Source of the DNA: Chalciporus piperatus | Taxonomy: Eukaryota > Basidiomycota > Agaricomycetes > Boletales > Boletaceae | Reading direction: 5' to 3' | NCBI GenBank assembly: GCA_038093975.1 | Contig: JBBPTG010000001.1 | Coordinates: forward strand, 1,240,001 to 1,304,000 | DNA: 64,000 nt | Part shown: one piece after another, positions 1 to 10,586 of the stretch | Layout: each line of letters begins with the position of its first letter | Numbering within the stretch: the stretch's first letter is position 1 | Program-made: the position numbers and the translations under genes | The notes under the pieces: generated by a model | Told to the model about the DNA's origin: nothing | What the model saw: the letters and a program-made list of their open reading frames with translations, nothing else | Database searches by the model: none

Positions 1-117
1 TCAAGTTGAAGTTGATGACAACGTTGATGGATGACACGGATGCTGATCGATCGCTGATCAATGAGAGTGAGCTAATTTCCAGTAAATCGGGATATCGACC
101 TTGCACTCCTCCTCGAG

Positions 118-2695
118 ATGCCGCCTATCTCGGGAAAACAACGAAAGGCTCAGCTACAGCTCAAACGTGCCGTCAAACGAGGAGACGCTCCCCCTCCTCC
201 TCCGACTCATGCCAAGAAAAAGAATAGACCCATTCAGAAACAGAACACACGACAGACACCGGAGGAGAGATTGGCTGCAGATCAGGCCGCCAAGGCAGCA
301 CGCAAACTTCAAAGCGAGTTCGTCAAGCTAGATAAGAACTTCCTCGATGAAACAAGATCCTTGGCGGGGTCGATCGTCCTTCGCAGACCCATCCCGGGAG
401 ATATTGCGATCTTGAGAAACGACTGGATCACCCCGACGCCAAAGGGATCTCAGCTGCCACTGACTCAGCTTACGGCTCCAAAGAGGCCGAGGTGGAAATA
501 CAAAATGTCCAAGGACGAGTTGGACGCCAACGAACAAGCCTACTTTCGTAAGTGGCTCACTCAGCAGGACGCCAACGTCGAGGAATGGCAGTGTGCATTG
601 AATGCACCATTACCAAGCAACACCGGTCAAACATCCGATCAGGATGAAGACTCGGAACCACGCCAGATGCCATATCCACCCACTCACTTTGAGAGAAACA
701 TCGAGGTTTGGAGACAGTTGTAAGGCGATCCTCTAGGCTGAGATATCGCGACCCATGTGGTCCTGACAAATTTGACGTGACATAGTTGGCGCGTCACCGA
801 GATTTCTCAAATCCTTCTCGTCTTACTGGACTCCCGTTGCCCTCCACTCCATCTCCCACCCTCACTTGCCACTTACCTCAACCTTCCCACCTCTTCCCCT
901 CCATCCGATGATTCTCCTTCCCGCTCTAGAAGATCTACAACGTCCAAAGCTCCTCGCGTCATACTTGTCTTGACAAAGGTTGACATTTCTGGTCCCGCGC
1001 GGACTGCATCATGGATTGCGTATCTCAACGCCAATTATCCCGGTGTACCTGTCGTCCCGGTCGAGGCTTATACAAAAGCAGCCTCATCAGCCGACCAGGG
1101 GCACACCCGCTACGAACCTCATCTTCCGGGAACTTTCAGGGAAAGACTGGTGCACACGATCAGGGATGTTCACCAACAGATGCTCCAGCCTCCTGAATGG
1201 GTTACAGCTCCACGACCCGACGAAAGCGAGGAAGCAAGGCAACAGAGAATTAGTCGTTGGAGGCCCAGAGTCAAGACGACCATCAATTGGGAGGGTGTAA
1301 TCAAGGCAAAAGGAAAGATGGTTGGTAAGGCTGTGGGTGGCGCTGCAATTCCAAAGGGAACGCCAGAGACCGAAGGTCATACTGGCGAGATCGATGAGGG
1401 GCATAATGCCATGTCATCAGACAGCGAGGAGGAGGAGAGTGGTAAAGATGACGGAAAAGACACACACGAATGGAAGGAGCCCGAGTTTCTGACAGTCGGG
1501 CTCATAGGTAAATCAATTCTTACCCCAATGACGATCGCCCAATCAATTGTTCTTTCTCAGGTCAGCCAAATGTTGGAAAGTCTTCCCTGCTGAATGCGAT
1601 ATTTGGAACTACACGAGTGCGTGCATCACGCACGCCCGGGAAGGTGCGTAACTGAACTCCGTGTCATTCATGCCTGTCTGATGCAGTTGTTTCCAGACGA
1701 AGCACTTCCAGACCCTCTTCTGGACATCCGATGTCCGCCTCGTTGACTGCCCTGGACTTGTCATGCCCTCGTTCGTGCCGATGGACATCCAAGTACGCCC
1801 ACTACTTGCTCGGTAATTTTATACTGCTTACTTCTTTCCAAGAACAGGTCCTCTCGGGTGTGCTTCCCATCTCTCGTATCTCTGCGGTTCCTTTCTGCGT
1901 CCACCAAATTGCTCGCCTTCTCCCCTTAGAGCAGGTCCTGGAACTCACGCACCCAATGTTCTCCACATCGCCTGCATTTGCGATGTCTGCATCTAATGCT
2001 GGAGAAATTGCATCCGCGAGTGACCGCGACTCTACGCCTCAGTCCAGCAAAGCTGATTCGAAGTCAAAGTCTGCGTTCAAGTCTACTAATGCAGCGGCTG
2101 TCCTTTCAATAGAAGATAAACGAATAGAAGATAAACGCACTTGGAGACCAGGGCAGCGCCCTCTTGGGCAGACCAACGTCCAGTCCAAGGTGCCCAAGTG
2201 GACCGCGAGTGATATAACGACTGCTTACTCAGAAAAGAAAGGATGGGTCACTGCCAAGGCTGGGAGGCCAGACGTACACCGAGCCGGGAACGCGAGTGAG
2301 TATCTCCTGGTTTTGCTAGGGACGGATCACTTACTTGTGTCGCAGTATTGAGATTCGTAGCGGAAGGCAAGATTCCGTGGGCGTTTTGGCCTCCTGGAGG
2401 TCCGGCTTCTGGTGAGGACGGTATATGGCTCAAGGATGGAGTACAACAACACGCGTTTGACGAGCTTGACATCAACGATGAAGACGGCGAAGAAGAGGAG
2501 GAGGCTGAGCAGAGTGAGGAAGACGAAAGTGAAATCGAAGGGATGTGGAGCGAAGAAGAGGATGCCAAGGTCGGTGTCAGGGTTGCATTGTCACACGATT
2601 CCGATGGAGAGGAGGACGAGGAGGACGAAGATGAAAAGGCTGTTCCTCTTCGACGGAATATTGGAAGATTCGGAGCGCTAGTGATCGACGATTGA
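118..2695 (+). CDS. GNL1-type circularly permuted GTPase
   Basis: The G motifs occur in permuted order, the mark of the YlqF/YawG (HSR1/MMR1) GTPases. DSRCP is followed by G4 TKVD (about 980), then the G1 P-loop GQPNVGKSS (split by the intron 1508-1560), then G3 DCPGL (about 1749). RQFWRVTEIS and the DSRCP start match GNL1 proteins, which act in ribosome biogenesis in the nucleus or nucleolus. The N-terminus is basic (KRAVKRGD), as usual for rRNA-binding members, and the C-terminus is strongly acidic. Introns placed by frame and GT-AG: 720-785, 1508-1560, 1644-1696, 1793-1847, 2296-2345. The start is the first ATG in frame and the stop is TGA at 2693. The family is certain; the exact nucleolar role is inferred. 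Confidence 0.9.
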
Positions 2696-2792
2696 TGGAA
2701 TGGTGTATACCTACGTTGTACAAGATTAGATGAGTTTGTGTGCCCCGACTGTTTGTCTCAAACGCGGCTCATCCTCTCGCGGGTGGGACGGC

Positions 2793-4472
2793 ATGTTTAA
2801 CTCATGGTTCGGTAGCAAGTCGAGCAGCACAAGCCGTAACACTCAAGTAGCTTCAAGGGCTGGGGACACTTTGGCGGTCACCAAGGACTGGTATTCAAGC
2901 CCTTCGGATGCATCATCCGTCTCGCAATCCACCGTCGGTCCATCCAGAACACCAGGCATCCTAGTAACTTCGTCCCAATCGGACCTACCACTCGACGAAG
3001 TTCACGCCTCTATCAACGATCCGAGCGTCTATGCGCCTACTCCTAGCTTAATCCAGAGCACAGAGAAGAACGATGGCGAGGTAGTAACGCTGAGGACGTC
3101 CGACGCACACCCCAACCTAGAACCTCCCAAGACTCAACGCGACAGCGCTCAACTCCCCAACCAAGATGATACCGCTGCACGACTCGAAGAGACGCTATTC
3201 ACACCCCAAGATGCCATCATCGCAGAGGTATTCGGTAAACCCGAGTCCAATGCCATGGCGCCTACCTCTGTATCCGACCGCGTACCTTCATCATCACCCA
3301 TGCCCTCGCAGGACCCTCGTCCATCCATCTCGTTGATGACATCGGACTCGTCTCCCCCGCTCCCATCGACGCCAACGCAGCAGACGCATGCCCAGACGAC
3401 AAAGTCTCACAAGGGACCGACGGTGACGGTATTTGAACCCTTCTCGGGTGCGAAAGTCGGTGAGCATATGCAGGTGTTACCTGGGAACGGTGCTTCGACG
3501 GCGGCGGCGGCGGGGGAACAGTCCGTCCCTACTATGTTCTCGACCGCGGACGATCGTACGTTGTGGTCAAGCCTGGAACGGATTTTGGAGTTACAGGCTG
3601 GGGTGGCTGCGATGCATGCTGACATGGAAGGCGTGGGTTCACGAGGGCCAGGGAGCCATACTGGTGGGATTGGGAGAGCTGAGGCTGGGTTGGGGTTTGG
3701 TGTTACGGCCGGGGGTCCAAGTGAAGCTGGAAAGGCGGGCGGGTCGAGCAAGAAGTCAAGGAGGGGTCAGACGTTGCCGATTGGGGATGAGGAGCAGGAA
3801 CCAGAAGCTGGAGTTGCAGGCGAGACTGCCACGGATACGGATACCGATCATACCGAAGACGAGGATGAGAATGCGGACGAGGACGATGAGGATGATATCC
3901 ATGGGTATGGTAAACGGAGGCGGGATGAGGAGTTTGCGACGATTGCGGAGCAGTTTGCACAGCGAAAGGCAGTCATTGGGGGGATTATGAACAAGGTTCC
4001 TTCATTCGGGCTGAATTCACTCAATTGTGTCGCTCATTCCTTCTTGAAACAGCTCGATGATCTTTCGATGGCTTTGAAAACCTTCCATGCGCTCCCGACT
4101 CCACTGCTAGACCTAGGGAATCTAGGGACGTCCGCGTCCCGCGCAAACACCTTGTCCTCAGCAGCATCCTCTCCGCCTCCTTTCGGGGCATATCCACGAC
4201 GTTCTTCCTCACCGATTTCGTCCATCTCCCCCTCTCAAACCGGAGCCACTTTCACTTCTCCGAGCGCACCCATCCCACCGCCCGTTCCACCCGCGTCAAC
4301 CCTTGCACAGGCTGCACCTCCCGTTCCCTCGAGTGATCCGTATATCCCAACTGGGATTGTACCTGTGCTGCCACGGGTGGCTTTGCCGACGGTCATACCT
4401 GGCGTTCACCATGTGGAAAGTCCGACTGATATGCTGCCTCCGGACCACTCGATCTTTCGACTGGGTGATTGA
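2793..4472 (+). CDS. Hypothetical Ser/Pro-rich protein with acidic and basic patches
   Basis: Not recognised. The frame is open from 2730, but the ATG at 2793 (MFNSWFGSK) is preferred because the upstream gene stops only 34 bp before 2730. The N-terminal half is Ser/Thr/Pro-rich and probably disordered. It is followed by a short possible helix (LWSSLERILELQAGVAAMHA), a basic stretch (KKSRRGQ) and a Glu/Asp run (about residues 355-380) before KRRRDEEFATIAEQF, a likely nuclear localisation signal plus helix. A 57-bp in-frame segment (about 3994-4050, starting gttcct and ending ag) could be an intron that joins GIMNK to LDDLSMALKTF. The tail is proline-rich. The gene is co-oriented with the GTPase gene upstream. 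A nuclear role is only a guess from composition. Confidence 0.6.
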   Translation: MFNSWFGSKSSSTSRNTQVASRAGDTLAVTKDWYSSPSDASSVSQSTVGPSRTPGILVTSSQSDLPLDEVHASINDPSVYAPTPSLIQSTEKNDGEVVTLRTSDAHPNLEPPKTQRDSAQLPNQDDTAARLEETLFTPQDAIIAEVFGKPESNAMAPTSVSDRVPSSSPMPSQDPRPSISLMTSDSSPPLPSTPTQQTHAQTTKSHKGPTVTVFEPFSGAKVGEHMQVLPGNGASTAAAAGEQSVPTMFSTADDRTLWSSLERILELQAGVAAMHADMEGVGSRGPGSHTGGIGRAEAGLGFGVTAGGPSEAGKAGGSSKKSRRGQTLPIGDEEQEPEAGVAGETATDTDTDHTEDEDENADEDDEDDIHGYGKRRRDEEFATIAEQFAQRKAVIGGIMNKVPSFGLNSLNCVAHSFLKQLDDLSMALKTFHALPTPLLDLGNLGTSASRANTLSSAASSPPPFGAYPRRSSSPISSISPSQTGATFTSPSAPIPPPVPPASTLAQAAPPVPSSDPYIPTGIVPVLPRVALPTVIPGVHHVESPTDMLPPDHSIFRLGD

Positions 4473-4795
4473 TTGCGTTCATGCATTATAAGTTCCGTTG
4501 GTGGTATGAATCGTGACCACAAACTCCTTGCTCCCCCATCATCCTCATCAAGTTTAGGCCTAAATGGCATACCCAGATCACCAAGCTACAGTTATGCACT
4601 CGACTACGATCGCTACTTAATTATGACAGGAAGCAATGGATACAAATTGTAAAGTCCCCGTGGATAAATAGATCATTTGGGATAACCGATATAAAAGGAT
4701 GAATCAAGAACACTTCGTGATTGAACCACGGATCTCGAGCATGCCAGAGCAGTATGCATGCAAGCGTTAGATGCTACCAATCGCTCACTGCCTCC
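4473..4795. other. Convergent intergenic region
   Basis: This is the 3' space between a + gene and a - gene. It holds a perfect 12-bp palindrome (TTTAGGCCTAAA, 4553-4564) and AT-rich sequence suitable for 3' processing. No gene is seen. Confidence 0.5.
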
Positions 4796-6514
4796 CTAAT
4801 ACTCACCCATTCCCCCTTCCAACAAGCGGAGCGCATCTTTAAGCTCCCTGATCGCATGTGCCGCGTCTTCGTAATCAAGCGCCGAGATTGCAAATCTGCA
4901 ATGCTTTTGTGCCTTGGCGACGATGCTCGGCGTGAGCTCCACCGGTCTTGGTGGACGTGCGATGACGCGGATGGGCTCGACAGCGGGAAAAGGTGTCAGC
5001 GTTGTTACGGGTGGGACGGAAGGTACGATGTGAACGGGTGCTGAGGGAGGGGATGGAGGTGCGCCGTATGTGGGTGCTGAGTGAGGCATCGGGGGAGGAG
5101 GTGGAGGGGGTACAAGGAAGAAAGGGACACTTGGAGTCGGAGATCCATCGATCCCTGGACCAGTCCCTGATCCACTGGCTGGGGGTCCGGTGGGTACGAA
5201 CCCTGGCGGAAGTTCAGAAACTCTAGGAGGGGGAGACGGCGGATGCTCTTGTGCATGGAAAGGCGGGGACCCAGAAGGTGGTAGTTGAGTCCCAAGTCGG
5301 GGAGGTGAAGGTTCGATTGTGATGGTAGGCGCGACGGGAGGAGAAAACCTCACCCTGCCACGGCTGCTGGCACCGTGTAGAACGGGATCCTCGACAAGCT
5401 CCTCGTCGCTGAGTGCGCCCTCCATTTCAGTGCTGACCCATGCAGTCTTTAGTTTGCTGCTGCTGGATTTAGCTGCAGCCCTTGACATTGGGTCAACAAC
5501 ATGCTCGTGCCAGTTGTTCAAACTGTCTGAGCTACCTCCGGAACTACCTACTTCGTTCAGCCCAGGCGTTCGGGCCAGATCGAACCCGGGTGTGGCGGTG
5601 GTACTCCAGCGCCCGGGGCTGAGCGCTTCATCGTCATGTTTGCCCGGAAGAATCGGGAGTTGGTTGGCACGGGCGATGTCGTCAGGTGGGATGGGTGGGG
5701 GAGGAGATTTGCGTTTCGGAGAACGAGAAGATTTAGTAGGAGGGGATGGCTCCCGAGGGGTAGGTTTGGGTGGCGATGGTGGTTGGGGTTGTGATTCGAG
5801 TTCGTCGAAAGGTGGAAATTGAGGTGGCGGGGTGGTCATCTCAGGGTCTAGCTGAGACCCTGCAGGCCCAGGTGTTGGGCGTCTGCCTTCACGGAAGGCC
5901 TTGACGATGTCCGCTGCTTTCCATTTGGCGTATTTCAATTTGCCTTCTGACTGCGAGAATGTCGGCGAGCAATAATGGGTGTGTGGAATGGAACATACCG
6001 AATCCGACACGTCGGTCTCTCGGAATACTCGAAGGACTTCGAAGAAGCTGGCAGCTGCCACGAACTTTTTCGCAGTAGACCTGGGTGCGCAGATAAGAGG
6101 CTGAGTGGCGTGAAAGGAAAGAAGGTAGATACTTTGATGCGTTGCCTGCCCTGTCCTCGTCATCTGCCATCTTGAAGACCTTCAAGGCAAAGTTTTCGAC
6201 ATATGCGGCGCTAGCATGTTCTATGTCGATGGCATCGTTTGGGCCGATTTCTTTCTTAAGACGTTCAAGGGCACCGAGGAGGTTCAGGAGGAGATTGCGG
6301 GAATTCGGATCTTGTGTATTGAGAGGTATGCCGAGCTGTGCGGCGTAGTAAGCACCTGAAAGAAGATTGGAGGTTAGGATACGTCGGATGAGATGAGGGG
6401 AGACATACACCAATACGCGACGATGGGTTCGCGTTCTACGAGCTCTTCAGCGCGTTGAAGATAGGGTGCGATGGATTTGAGACCAATTGAGACTGGCGGT
6501 AGACCGAGGGACAT
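4796..6514 (-). CDS. VTA1: Vta1/LIP5, activator of the ESCRT Vps4 ATPase
   Basis: The N-terminus, split by short introns, reads MSLGLPPVSIGLKSIAPYLQ, then AYYAAQLGIPLN and LERLKKEIG, the tandem MIT-type helical region of Vta1 that binds Vps60 and ESCRT-III. KYAKWKAADIVKAFREGRRP follows. A long Pro/Ser-rich linker (about residues 190-400) leads to the C-terminal VSL dimerisation domain (ELTPSIVAKAQKHCRFAISA, then DYEDAAHAIRELKDALRLL), which contacts Vps4. The protein works at endosomes in multivesicular body formation. Introns on the + strand: 6356-6408, 6081-6132, 5951-5998. The start is the ATG at 6512-6514, just before the conserved domain. The linker is long for the family but typical of basidiomycetes. 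Confidence 0.9.
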
Positions 6515-7237
6515 TGTGTGAGATTTCTGCAGGTTCAGGTTGGTTTGGGGTGGTGGTTATATAGGCCAGGAGTATCGGGGCAAGTCATACCAAATCTCGC
6601 AACGCAGAACAAGGCTGATTGTGTGGATGCGGCGGAGACAAGGCACAGTATGTACCGCAATCACTATGACGCTCCGACGGCGCTGAACACGTTTAGCTCA
6701 TGCCTACCATGGTGTGTACAGCTTACAACCTAACCTTGCTTGAGACCTTTCTCGCGTGTTTCACAGATCCGAAAGAACACAGCGAAGCCGAACGCGGCGG
6801 GGCTGTGGAACGAAGGTTCTCATACATCCATTAATTCCAGTTGGGAATTAATGGTCTCCTTCTCTGACGTCCTGGACCTCAGCCAGCACTGCGACGTAGC
6901 TGAAATGGTCCAACAAGGACTCCAGCGTCACTCCACAGTTCACAGGATGGCAGATCCACTTCGTGCCTTTCATCATACTCGCGGTATGCTCCAAGTGTCA
7001 CTGGCATTCGGAGCTGGTCCTAAATGTAACGACGAGGCAGGAAAACCACTTGCCCGACCATGGCTTCAGACCGGATCGAGATGACCACGGATCTGGCCCT
7101 TGACCAATGAACAGTCCACTTCCAAATGAACAGCGGACTTATCTCCTGAAGTTTGCCTACAGAGTTTCTCGTTTGTGTCTTGCAGCATCTGCCAACAGAC
7201 CGCCACCACCGATCGTTTTCCACCAGGTGCTAAAGCA
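6515..7237. promoter_or_regulatory. Divergent intergenic region with a perfect hairpin
   Basis: This 723-bp space separates the 5' ends of VTA1 (-) and the arrestin-like gene (+), so it must hold both promoters. No convincing ORF or TATA box stands out. It contains a perfect 11-bp inverted repeat with a 5-nt loop (stems 6828-6838 and 6844-6854). Confidence 0.45.
6828..6854. repeat. Perfect inverted repeat in a divergent promoter
   Basis: CCATTAATTCC and GGAATTAATGG are exact reverse complements separated by AGTTG. It could be a dimeric regulator site or an RNA hairpin. Its function is unknown. Confidence 0.6.
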
Positions 7238-9841
7238 ATGTCGACATTCTCAACAGGCCAGCGCCAAGTTCATACGGCTAGATCCAGACTCTCCACGCTC
7301 GTCGCTCCAGACCTTTCCACAATCCCCTCCTCAACCCTCCTAGTCACATCGTCTACCACCAGCTCTTTCTTATCACTTGCCAACAACAGATCCGGAACAT
7401 TCGCCAGTTTCTCCGATGTCAATGCACGTCCATCCAGCATGAGTGTCAACAAGCCTTCTGACGCGGGTGAAAACGACCTGCTGCCAGCATTCCGATCTGC
7501 GTCCTCCATGCACGGTCTTCTGCTCGCCGAGATGGGCGACTCAATGGTTGAGCTAGACCTCTACGCGCAACCAGGTGGGTCAGGGTATCGTGTGGGTCAA
7601 AGGATCGATACAGGGTTCCTCACGCCCGGCGGAAGTTCGCTCCCGGTGAAGGTCGGCGAGGCATTTCAAATTGGCAAGGAGGTCTGGCGGGAAGGTGTCG
7701 AGGACACGAGCAGTCGGAAGGGCACCTGGCGCAAGAAGCGCGGCGGGCTGACGCTCGGCAAGGGGAAAGAAAGAGACGACGGCAACCCCATTTCCACCGG
7801 TGTAGGCTTATCTTCAAGCGACACGCTACTTCAGATATCCGCTGCCCCCCAGAAGAGCACGTCCGAACTACGCACCCTCTTAGGGAACTCTGCATTCCGA
7901 CTGAAGCGAAACGCTTCTGTCATACCGCCTACGTCCTTCCAGAAGACAGCTACCACCGACAATCTTTCCCCCACTGACGGGGACGATCCTATCCTCCCCC
8001 CTCTTGCGCTCGAGAAAGCCAAACCACGTTCACGCGTCGAAGTCGATATCATCCTCGAGAGCGAAACTTGCGTCCAAGGCAACTCATTGAAAGGCCACAT
8101 CATGATTCATGTCCGTAAGAACGCTGACAAGAAACACAACACGCCCATCCTCCTCTCCAAGGCGAAAGTTCGCGTTGTAGGGTACGAAGCGATCCCGTAT
8201 GGGAACATACGATGCACGTTCTACCAGTGCACAGCCAACTTGTCCGATGTCGCGCCAGCTTGGGAAACCGTCCTCGCCAGCCCGCCCGATGAACACGGTT
8301 GGGCAGAAGCGAAAGAGGGCATCCACGTGCTACCGTTTTCGTTGACCCTTCCCGCCGATGGATCTTGTGGAATTGCGAAAGGTACCTTGAATATTCATTC
8401 AGGACTGGCCCTCAAATATTTCGCGATGGCCTCGCTCAGGCTTAAAGACCCGGGTACCTCCACAGAATCCGTCGCACACTTCTATCGATCATGCGAAATT
8501 TGGCCTTGCCTCGAGTTCACCGAGAAGCTTTCACCTGCTCCGCGCCCTTTGGTCAGCGAAGCTGCGAAGAATGTATTCATGGGCGGAAACGGGAAAGTGA
8601 AGTTGAGTGCGGCGATGCACAGGCTTTATTGGGTTGCTGGACAGCGGTGTGTCATACACATGCGGGTAGTGAACGAGTCAAAGAAGACGGTCAAGGGAGC
8701 TTCGATCACGCTACTGAGAACTACGACTGTCTTCAGGCCACTCGGGGGACGAAAGGGAAACTCCGACTCGGATCCGGACGCGTGCGAGACGATGACAATG
8801 AGAAAGGTGCTGGCCGCAAGCGTACTTGTAATGGGTCAAAAGTGTGCCGAAGGCCATGCGAGCGCAAAGGGGTGGTGGACAGGGGTAAGGCCTGGAGATA
8901 CGGCTGATTTCGTACACCACATCGTCCTACCGGTGAGTTTTATTTTGCCGTCCCATCAAAGTTTGATGGTGCTGATCGAAGAGGGATAGGCTGATGCCTT
9001 GTCGGTCGCCCGCGTGAGGCTCTTGGAGGTGGAATACACCCTCAACGTCAATGTCACCACAGGTGGCCTGGCCTCAGACATCGGGGTCACACTACCGATC
9101 AGAATCATTAACTTCCTCTCCATTGATCCCCCGCCAACCACAACCATTTCACACCTGCACGGTCGCCTTCTTGCCAAACCACAGGTCGTGGGACGCACCG
9201 ACACCTGGTATCGCAAGTCTCGTCTCAATACCCAAGTTGAGGAGACCGTTCCGGGCATGAAGTATTCAGGTACCGATATGACGGTGGTGGCGCAAGACGA
9301 GATAGGATCAAGTATGACCCAGACTTCCATTGCGTCCGAGGGTCTACTCTCCGGAAAAGACGCGAGTGGAGAATCGACGTCCGTCTATCCCCCTTCCGAG
9401 TCTGCAGCGACGATCGCACTACAACATCTCAATGTCAGCTCATCTCTGGACGAGATTGATCGCGTCATTGGGTCCGATTCGCGAATACACAACTTTGTCA
9501 CAGAAGCGGGCCATTTGACGATGTCAGGATCGATGGGACCCCAACTTGGACCGCGTGGCCCTCGTGCACCACGTCTTTCGTCGCTGCCAAGGCTGATAAC
9601 CACCCTTAATCCACAGGGAGAGAGCACGCCCCGAAAACACGTCAGAGCGAACACGTTGCCGGACCGTGTGCCAGAGAATGTGAAGAGAAGTGGGGAGAGC
9701 GTCAGACCGTTCCTTGGGAGACAGCCAAGCATCACACGAACTTCTTCCATGCTCGTTCCTAGGGCTGCCACGGACGAAGGGATGCAGAGAGAAGTGAAGA
9801 ACAGGTCGAAGTCGGAGATGTTGTTTGCTCACGCTCGGTGA
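7238..9841 (+). CDS. Arrestin-like (alpha-arrestin fold) protein
   Basis: A disordered N-terminal region of about 260 residues precedes an arrestin N-domain (RVEVDIILESETCVQGNSL, then KAKVRVVGYEAIPYGN, then HVLPFSLTLPAD) and an arrestin C-domain (VIHMRVVNESKKTVKGASI, then ARVRLLEVEYTLNVNV). Fungal arrestin-like proteins adapt ubiquitin ligases to membrane cargo, but I see no PPxY motif, so that role is open. The single intron 8933-8989 joins the codons for HIVLP and ADALSVAR. The frame is open from a GTG at 7175; the first ATG is at 7238 (MSTFSTGQRQ) and is taken as the start. The C-terminal 150 residues are Ser/Arg-rich and likely phosphorylated. Confidence 0.8.
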
Positions 9842-10081
9842 AATTGGGGTCTGTGAATGATTGAAGGAAGGTGACAGGGTGGGGCGGGGACTCTTCTCTA
9901 CGCTTCTGTGGAGCGAACGGTATAGCTCATTGTAGCCATCATCGGAACATTGTTTAGGAGCGCGGGTCATACATTTTGGACTCGGAATACATGCTGCTGA
10001 GTTCTGTGTGACGAAAGAGGAGCGAGCAAAATTATGACAGGCGTAACTCGACGTGGGGCTGATAGTGGCGCTGGAGAATGT

Positions 10082-10471
10082 CTAGTACATTTCCAGACTC
10101 ATGCCATCATTGATCTCGTAGTCTCTAAGAGTGATGTGGTCCTTGTAAATCGTGTACCTGAACGACGAGGGTGGATGTGTTATCGGCCAATGAGGATGAC
10201 CTCCTGAATGAACTGGAACTTACCATTTCTTCAGCTGAATCTTCGAGTAGTCGGTACCAATCTGCGCAGCAATAAGTCGCTTCAGATCGCCGACTGTATC
10301 GTCGGGGCTGCACTTGACACGAACTGCGCACTCAACTGTCAGATAGGGTCCAAGCACAGACTATGATACTCACCTTTACGACCTAGACGATCGTTGGCAA
10401 TAACCTATAGCAATCAAAATGACCGAATGTGAGTTTTACCAAATGAACGCACGCACCTCGATCAACGACAT
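10082..10471 (-). CDS. HUB1: Ubiquitin-like modifier Hub1/UBL5
   Basis: Four tiny exons (10457-10471, 10374-10404, 10224-10323, 10082-10157) join in frame into a 73-residue protein. It begins [20 protein letters not shown], continues through [18 protein letters not shown], and ends in [11 protein letters not shown]. This is full-length Hub1, with the typical double-tyrosine-type end instead of the diglycine of ubiquitin. Hub1 binds HIND motifs in spliceosome proteins (Snu66, Prp38) and tunes splice-site choice in the nucleus. All three introns (50-66 bp) are GT-AG. The first exon is only 15 nt. It shares a 115-bp promoter with the Rsc9-like gene. Confidence 0.95.
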
Positions 10472-10586
10472 CGCTGTAAGGTGCACTGATGCAAGTGTGA
10501 CGTGTGATACCGTCATGCGGTCACATGAGACGAACGCGTGACGTGCGCGTGAAGCGTGACACTTTCCCGAGGTTGTATCGACTCGG
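10472..10586. promoter_or_regulatory. Bidirectional promoter HUB1/RSC9-like
   Basis: Only 115 bp separate the two start codons. The stretch is rich in CGTGAC and TGACGTG motifs (for example near 10497 and 10539), which resemble bZIP/CRE half sites. That they work as binding sites is inferred. Confidence 0.5.

Noticed and set aside
2730..2792. Start of the Ser/Pro-rich gene at 2730
   Set aside because: Leaves only 34 bp after the GTPase stop; the ATG at 2793 begins the more natural MFNSWFGSK sequence. Not excluded.
7175..7237. Arrestin-like start at 7175
   Set aside because: That codon is GTG. The first ATG in frame is at 7238.
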